In this document: piece by piece, positions 58,142 to 64,000 of the stretch | Numbering within the stretch: position 1 is the first letter of the stretch | How the letters are laid out: the number at the start of each line of letters is the position of its first letter | Assembly (NCBI GenBank): GCA_003242085.1 | Contig: QBML01000020.1 | Location: forward strand, 1-64,000 | Length of the DNA: 64,000 bases | Reading direction: 5' to 3' | DNA from: Pseudanabaena frigida | GTDB taxonomy: Bacteria; Cyanobacteriota; Cyanobacteriia; Pseudanabaenales; Pseudanabaenaceae | Made by a program: the position numbers and the translations under genes | The notes under the pieces: model-generated | The model's database searches: none | What the model was told of the DNA's origin: nothing | What the model saw: only the letters and a program-made list of their open reading frames with translations

Positions 58142-59116
58142 ATGAAACCCATGGATATAATCACAATTCTGGCTACAGCGATCGCAACTTCTACACCTCT
58201 AATTTTTGCCAGTATTGGCGAAACAATTACCGAACGCGCAGGAGTGATCAATCTATCCGCAGAAGGTACGATTTTGATGTCGGCGATGACAGGATTTGCG
58301 GTCGCGAAGTTTTCCAATAGCTTGATTTTAGGATTTGCAGTGGCTGCTCTCGTCGGAGCGGCGATCGCCTTAGTTGTAGCATTTGGGGCAATTACCCTTA
58401 AACAATCGCAAGTATCGATCGGATTTGTACTGGCTTTAATGTGTAGCGATTTATCTTCTTTTTTGGGTAATCCTGTGGTTAGAGTTGAAGGAATTACCGT
58501 TCCTAGTTTCAAAATTCCGATCTTAGAAAACATCCCAATTTTCGGTAAATTGCTATTTCAAAGTGATTTGTTAGTTTATAGCAGCTATATATTAATTCTC
58601 TTCTCTTGGTTCTATTTTTATCGTACCCAAGGCGGCTTAATTTTGCGAACTGTAGGCGAACAGCCTGCCGCCGCCTTTGCTAGAGGTACTAATGTGATCC
58701 AAAGACGTTATATCTATACGCTTATCGGTGGTGCATTAATGGGAATCGCAGGAGCAGCTTTTTCGTTGGATTTTAAAGCAGGATGGAGCCATCGACATAC
58801 CGCAGGCTATGGATGGATCGCTCTAGCGATCGTCATTTTTGGTGGCTGGAATCCTCTACGGGTGGCTTTAGGCGCTTATCTATTTGGCATTTTGCAATCA
58901 CTTGCTAGCGTGGCTCAAAGTGCTATTCCCGATGTACCAACTCAAGTATTTAATACTGCACCTTTTGTATTAATGATCTTGATGTTGGCACTAACTTCTG
59001 GGGAATGGCTCGATAAATTAATATCAGCGCTCCCTCGATCGCTCAAACAAGCAGTATTAAATATAGTCAGAACGACTCCTCCCGCATCGCTAGGAAAAGT
59101 ATTCGATCAAGACTAG
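58142..59116 (+). CDS. ABC transporter permease (BMP-type), second subunit
   Basis: 'GETITERAGVINLSAEGTILMSAMTGF'; track TTG start (58106) lies in a repeat, ATG at 58142 preferred. Confidence 0.9.
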   Translation: MKPMDIITILATAIATSTPLIFASIGETITERAGVINLSAEGTILMSAMTGFAVAKFSNSLILGFAVAALVGAAIALVVAFGAITLKQSQVSIGFVLALMCSDLSSFLGNPVVRVEGITVPSFKIPILENIPIFGKLLFQSDLLVYSSYILILFSWFYFYRTQGGLILRTVGEQPAAAFARGTNVIQRRYIYTLIGGALMGIAGAAFSLDFKAGWSHRHTAGYGWIALAIVIFGGWNPLRVALGAYLFGILQSLASVAQSAIPDVPTQVFNTAPFVLMILMLALTSGEWLDKLISALPRSLKQAVLNIVRTTPPASLGKVFDQD

Positions 59117-59127
59117 AACAGGATATT

Positions 59128-59180
59128 AAACCCAAAGAAATAGAGGCGGCGCGAAGCGCCACCTCTATTTCTTTGGGTTT
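59128..59180. repeat. Hairpin, 25-bp arms with one mismatch, loop GAA, overlaps 3' end of hybrid kinase
   Basis: AAACCCAAAGAAATAGAGGCGGCGC-GAA-GCGCCACCTCTATTTCTTTGGGTTT. Confidence 0.9.
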
Positions 59181-62100
59181 TGAGATGCATCTAAAGAAGT
59201 CACAATACTAACCGCGTTGCTATAGTCCGATATTGCTCTTTCAATCTCTTTAAGTGTAAAAGGCTTACTGATGTAATCATTCATGCCTGCATCTATACAA
59301 TCCTGATGATCGGCAGGCAAAGCGTCAGCAGTTAACGCAACAATCCAAGGCTTAGTTGAAGATATCAAGTTTTCTCTGATCGTTTTAGTTGCAGTCAGTC
59401 CATCTATTACAGGCATTTGCACGTCCATAAACACTAAGTCATATTGTTGATCAGACATAGCAACTAGAAACTCATGACCATTTTCAACTACGTCAGCTTC
59501 ATATCCCAATCGTTGGAGCATGAGTCGAGCAATCTTTTGGTTGAGAATATTATCTTCAACCACTAAAATCTTGATTGGTAATCGCTCAGGGCTAATCTCA
59601 AAATCCATCACAGAGAGAGAGTCATGCTTCTCATTTAACTGATTTTGACTGGCTAATGGCAAGGCAACCGTAAAATAAAAAGTTGAACCTTGAATATTAT
59701 GGTGAGCAGCTCTCACGAACCAATCTGGGGGCGGATTACCTGCCACAACTCCTCGACTTTCCACCCAGACTGTGCCATCCATCAACTCAACAAGGCGCTT
59801 ACAAATCGCTAGCCCCAGACCAGTACCGCCAAATTTACGGTTAATGGAAGCATCTGCTTGAGCAAATGGTTTAAATAGATTATTTATCCGATCGCAGTCA
59901 ATGCCAACACCTGTATCGGCGATCGCACATCTAAACTTATAAGTGTTAGCCGTAATAAATTCTCCATCAACTGTAATTGAAACGAAGCCTCGTTCAGTAA
60001 ATTTGATAGCATTACCAATTAAGTTGATAAATATTTGTCGCAACCGCGAACTATCGCCGATCGTTTTAGAGGCAATATTACAGTTAACTTGATATTGCAG
60101 ACTAATGTTCTTGTCAGAAGCCTCTTTACTTAATAGATTACAGGCAGAAATTAAAGTGTCAGTAAAGTTAAAATCCTTTGTTTCCAGATGCAAATTGCCA
60201 GATTCTATTTTCGAGAAATCAAGAATGTCATTAATTACAGTAATCAGCAAATCACCACTATCTAAAATAGTACTGACAAAATCCTTTTGTTCGTCATTCA
60301 GAGGGGTATTCGCGAGTAATTGAGCCATGCCAAGTACTCCATTCATCGGTGTCCGAATTTCATGACTCATGTTAGCAAGAAAAGCACTCTTTGCTTTGTT
60401 AGCGGCTTCTGCTAATTCTTTTGCTTGTGCTAATTCAACTTCTGTCTGCTTACGTTCGGCTAGTTCAAGCTGTAACTGTTGATAGAGAGTTGCTTGTTGA
60501 ATAGCGATCGCAAGTTGATTTGCGATCGTCTGTGTTAGCTCAATTTCATCATCTTCCCAAAGTACGACTTTATGAGACTTGACTAGACTAAAGCTACCCC
60601 ACACTTTCTCATTCACAATAATGGGAACTAGCAGCCAAGCCCCAGATTTTCGTTTTGCTATTTCTTTATTGATTTCATCTTCGATCTTATCAGTATCGTT
60701 TACTTGGATAATCTCCATGCGTTTGAGTCTTTCGGCAAAAGGATTTCCATGATCGGGAATTTCTAAGATAATTTCAAAAGGTTCAACAACATCTATAGGA
60801 TTTCGAAAAACAGCTATGTGTTTCCAAACTTTTCTCTCCGCAAGATACTGCACAATACCTGACTGTTTTAGGTCTAACAAATTAACGATCGCCTGAGTTG
60901 CTGCATTAAATATAATTTGTAAATCTAGAGAGCTCCGAATTGTTTGGATAAATTGATTTAACATTTGCTCTCGTTGCACTCTGAGCCGTAATTCTTGTTC
61001 AGCAAGCTTTTGCTCAGTAAAATCACGGGAAATTGCGATCACAGAGACAACAACTCCATTTGCATCAAATTCTGGCATAAGTCTAGATTGAAAATATTTG
61101 GTTGCATCTGATCCAGCATATTTAAATTCTACGATGTTCATTTCACCTGATGTAAACACCCTTTCAACGCTCTGGTTAGAGAAGTCAACAAAATTGTTGG
61201 GAAACTCCAAGTCTCTATTCGATTTACCAATAAAGTTCTCAGGGGAAAGACCTATAATACTTTCAATGACAGGATTAATATAGGTATAGCGTAAGTCACG
61301 ATCAAACCTACATATTATATCTGGAGCATTCTCAATCAGCGTTCTAACTTCTTGCTCTTGCTTGCGTAGTTTCTCTTCAGCTAGTTTTCGCTGTGTAATA
61401 TCCCGACAAATGCAGAATTGAATTACATCATCACCCTGCCCAAATGAGTTAGCACTGATTTCCACATTGCGGATTGAACCATCTTTTCGCAGATAGCGAG
61501 TTTCAAACATAGCTCTTTTGCCAGATTTGAATTCTCGAATACCCTGCGCTAACTCTTCCCTTGTCCATTTCACATCAATATCGTAGATACTGAGATTGGT
61601 TATTTCTTCGATTGTATAACCTAAGATCGTTACTAAACTTGGGTTTGTCTCAATAATATTGCCTTCACTATCTAAGATAAAAATGCCGTCAAAGGAATTA
61701 TTTAAAAGCATTTTATTACGGATTACTTCTTGTTCTAGAGCAATCTCGATCTGTTTGCGATCGCTGATATCAAACATCACCCCAACCATCCGCAACGCAT
61801 TACCTGCGCTGTCATATATACCTCTTCCCTTAGTCACAACCCAATGAATATCGCCTTGAGGGTAAACAATTCGATATTCTATTTCCAGTAATGTATGATT
61901 TTCTAGAGCATCATTAAAAGTATTTTCCACCCATTCCAAATCATCTGGATGAACACGATCGTGCCATGTTAAATAACTACTTTCAGAATCACAAATGTCT
62001 AGCCCCATTAGCTTAAAATGGTTTTCGCTCCAATTAGCCTTACCTGTCTTTACGTCTAATTCCCAGCAACCTATTTGACTTAGATCAGTCGCTAGCCTGC

Positions 62101-64000
62101 GTTTCTCCTCACTTTTTTGTAGGGCTGCGATAAGCTGACTTTGTGTAAGCGCGATCGCCACTTGATTAGCGATCTGTTGCATTAGATCGATCTCAAAATC
62201 ATTCCATTGTCTGTAGCGATCGCATTGATCGACAATCAATAATCCCCAAGGATTTCCAGTTTGAACGATTGGAATTGTCACATGAGATTTGATACCCAAT
62301 TGACGTAAAAAATCAGTATGTTCTTGATTAATACTATCGATATCAACATTGTCAACTTTAATGCAATTACCTAAGAGAAATTGTCGCTTATATTCATCAT
62401 AAAAAGAGGGCATCTCAATATGCATCCCTATAAGGGACTGAAATGGTGCGTTTATAGCTTCGCTTAAAACGTCTGAAGACCCGTCATCATTAAGTTGCAA
62501 AGCTAACACTCGATCCGCTTGCAATATTCTTTTAACCCCTGCAACTGCCATCTGTAAGATTTCTTCTATATTTAAAGATTGGCGAATTTCGAGCGTGACT
62601 TCTGCAATTAGCTGCGATCGCTGATACTGGATTTGCAATTCTTCTTCAGCATGTTTGCGATTGCTAATATCTGAGACAACACCATACAAAGCAAAATCAC
62701 CATTTTCTCGTCGTTCTGGACGCAAATTAGCCTTTAGCCACTTGATCTTGCCTGATGGAGTGACAATTCGCCACTCATGTCGAAAGGTGGATAAAGTTTC
62801 AATGCTATATCCCAGTGCTTCCCAAAGATTCGCAATATCATTGATGTGTATTTGATCGAAGCAGAGTTGAGGATTATTCATAACCTCTTCAACCGTTAAC
62901 TCATTGATCTCTTCAAATGCTGAACTCAAGTACTCAAAACAAGCTGAGCCATCACAACGTAGGACAAAAATCTGGATTATTCCAGGTGATGATTTGGCTA
63001 TTTTTTGGAGTCTTGCTTCACTAGCTCTGAGGTTTTCTTCGGCATGTTTGCGATCGCTAACATCGCGAACAACAACGATCACCGCATCTTCTCGAACAGG
63101 AACAACGCGAACCTCTTCGTATTTCAAGTAATCATTTATTCTAAAGCTTTGCTCAAGAGTCTGCATTTCTCCAGTAGCAATTGCTTGCTGCACCGCTTCA
63201 AACTGGGGTATGGCAATTTCTGCTGGTAAAATTTCTATTAGATGTTTGCCGATACGATTGATATGTGAAGGAACAATGTCGTAAGCGACATTATTAAGTA
63301 TCGACTCGATATAAATGCCATCAGCAGTTATAAAGTTAATGATATCTGGCATCGAATTTAAAATAGAGCGCATTTTAAATTCGCTAGCTTGAAGTTCAGC
63401 CGTGCGTTCTTGGACTTGTCGCTCTAAGCTGCTATTGAGAAGTTGCAAGTTCTGATGAATTTCTGCTTGCTGAATGGCGATCGCCAACTGCACGGAAAGC
63501 TGTTGAAGTAACTGAATTTCTTCATCTTCCCAAATACGTGGAGCAGAACATTGATGGACAATTAGTAATCCCCATAAAAATTGACTACTGTGTTGACTAC
63601 TCTGGCTCGGATCATTGTTAAGAGGTCGGGATAAGAGAATTGGCACTACCACATTAGCTTTTACCTGAAAACTCTCCAACATCTGGACATGACATTCAGA
63701 AAAGTTGGCATTGTATATATCAGATGTAATCCTGATCTTGCCTTCTTTATATTCTTCTATTTCCAAACTAGAGGGACTTAGGCAATTTTCTTCAGACACC
63801 GCGTTTGAGCAAGATTGCCAAGGAGATGCAAGAGCTTCAGATATAATCCTGCGACCCATATCTTCGTTAAATTTGTAGATAACCGTTCGATCGGCTTTAA
63901 TAAATTTACGAATCTCTTGGACGATCGCTTGACAAATATCTTCTAAATTTAAAAATTGGCGGATATTTAAAGCAATTTGCGAAACTAGTAATTCGCGCCT
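59165..64000 (-). CDS. Giant multi-PAS/GAF hybrid histidine kinase with receiver domain, 5' end beyond window
   Basis: HisKA '[26 protein letters not shown]', HATPase, REC '[32 protein letters not shown]'; frame remains open from 63859 to 64000 ('[47 protein letters not shown]'). Confidence 0.93.
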   Translation of the reverse strand, partial: RRELLVSQIALNIRQFLNLEDICQAIVQEIRKFIKADRTVIYKFNEDMGRRIISEALASPWQSCSNAVSEENCLSPSSLEIEEYKEGKIRITSDIYNANFSECHVQMLESFQVKANVVVPILLSRPLNNDPSQSSQHSSQFLWGLLIVHQCSAPRIWEDEEIQLLQQLSVQLAIAIQQAEIHQNLQLLNSSLERQVQERTAELQASEFKMRSILNSMPDIINFITADGIYIESILNNVAYDIVPSHINRIGKHLIEILPAEIAIPQFEAVQQAIATGEMQTLEQSFRINDYLKYEEVRVVPVREDAVIVVVRDVSDRKHAEENLRASEARLQKIAKSSPGIIQIFVLRCDGSACFEYLSSAFEEINELTVEEVMNNPQLCFDQIHINDIANLWEALGYSIETLSTFRHEWRIVTPSGKIKWLKANLRPERRENGDFALYGVVSDISNRKHAEEELQIQYQRSQLIAEVTLEIRQSLNIEEILQMAVAGVKRILQADRVLALQLNDDGSSDVLSEAINAPFQSLIGMHIEMPSFYDEYKRQFLLGNCIKVDNVDIDSINQEHTDFLRQLGIKSHVTIPIVQTGNPWGLLIVDQCDRYRQWNDFEIDLMQQIANQVAIALTQSQLIAALQKSEEKRRLATDLSQIGCWELDVKTGKANWSENHFKLMGLDICDSESSYLTWHDRVHPDDLEWVENTFNDALENHTLLEIEYRIVYPQGDIHWVVTKGRGIYDSAGNALRMVGVMFDISDRKQIEIALEQEVIRNKMLLNNSFDGIFILDSEGNIIETNPSLVTILGYTIEEITNLSIYDIDVKWTREELAQGIREFKSGKRAMFETRYLRKDGSIRNVEISANSFGQGDDVIQFCICRDITQRKLAEEKLRKQEQEVRTLIENAPDIICRFDRDLRYTYINPVIESIIGLSPENFIGKSNRDLEFPNNFVDFSNQSVERVFTSGEMNIVEFKYAGSDATKYFQSRLMPEFDANGVVVSVIAISRDFTEQKLAEQELRLRVQREQMLNQFIQTIRSSLDLQIIFNAATQAIVNLLDLKQSGIVQYLAERKVWKHIAVFRNPIDVVEPFEIILEIPDHGNPFAERLKRMEIIQVNDTDKIEDEINKEIAKRKSGAWLLVPIIVNEKVWGSFSLVKSHKVVLWEDDEIELTQTIANQLAIAIQQATLYQQLQLELAERKQTEVELAQAKELAEAANKAKSAFLANMSHEIRTPMNGVLGMAQLLANTPLNDEQKDFVSTILDSGDLLITVINDILDFSKIESGNLHLETKDFNFTDTLISACNLLSKEASDKNISLQYQVNCNIASKTIGDSSRLRQIFINLIGNAIKFTERGFVSITVDGEFITANTYKFRCAIADTGVGIDCDRINNLFKPFAQADASINRKFGGTGLGLAICKRLVELMDGTVWVESRGVVAGNPPPDWFVRAAHHNIQGSTFYFTVALPLASQNQLNEKHDSLSVMDFEISPERLPIKILVVEDNILNQKIARLMLQRLGYEADVVENGHEFLVAMSDQQYDLVFMDVQMPVIDGLTATKTIRENLISSTKPWIVALTADALPADHQDCIDAGMNDYISKPFTLKEIERAISDYSNAVSIVTSLDASQNPKK

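Noticed and set aside
58075-58533. 152-aa antisense ORF across the second permease
   Set aside because: Opposite strand of conserved permease; no domain.

Overview
This 64 kb window is a chromosomal segment of a cyanobacterium. Evidence: dense HIP1 octamers (GCGATCGC) and many cyanobacterial families (PCP_red, DUF3067, CcbP, multi-PAS/GAF hybrid kinases). A Pseudanabaena-like origin is only an inference. About 45 credible CDS are listed; most short ORFs in the supplied track are antisense or frame-shadow ORFs. Main blocks: a CadD-family transporter trio (4.6-7.3 kb); murD/PBP, grxC, GST, PCP_red-murQ (9.3-15.1 kb); Rrf2-cysK-Crp sulfur-type locus (18.6-20.8 kb); FTR1/HHH-lipoprotein/multicopper-oxidase iron cluster (25.2-28.5 kb); orphan ParA plus PD-(D/E)XK-like protein (30.4-32.2 kb); a tandem-domain tyrosine recombinase (33.9-35.5 kb); CbiMNQO-type ECF transporter (41.9-44.7 kb); an unusual signalling stretch with a histidine kinase pseudogene, an amino-acid-permease/histidine-kinase fusion and a solute-binding-protein/histidine-kinase pair (47.3-54 kb); a BMP-type nucleoside-like ABC transporter (54.1-59.1 kb); and a giant hybrid kinase running off the right edge. 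The most unusual signal is non-coding: a set of near-perfect long hairpins that share only a tiny apex (GC-NNA-GC: GCGAAGC, GCAAAGC, GCTAAGC, GCGTAGC) while their arms are unrelated. In one case an arm is the native coding sequence of a decayed kinase, as if arms are made by copying adjacent DNA. Other hairpins sit inside conserved flanking tags. A second palindromic family (GGCTTCGACT..CTCAGCC) supplies the C-terminal codons of two proteins. A ~48-nt element is conserved upstream of all three CadD paralogues. All readings are by eye, without database searches.
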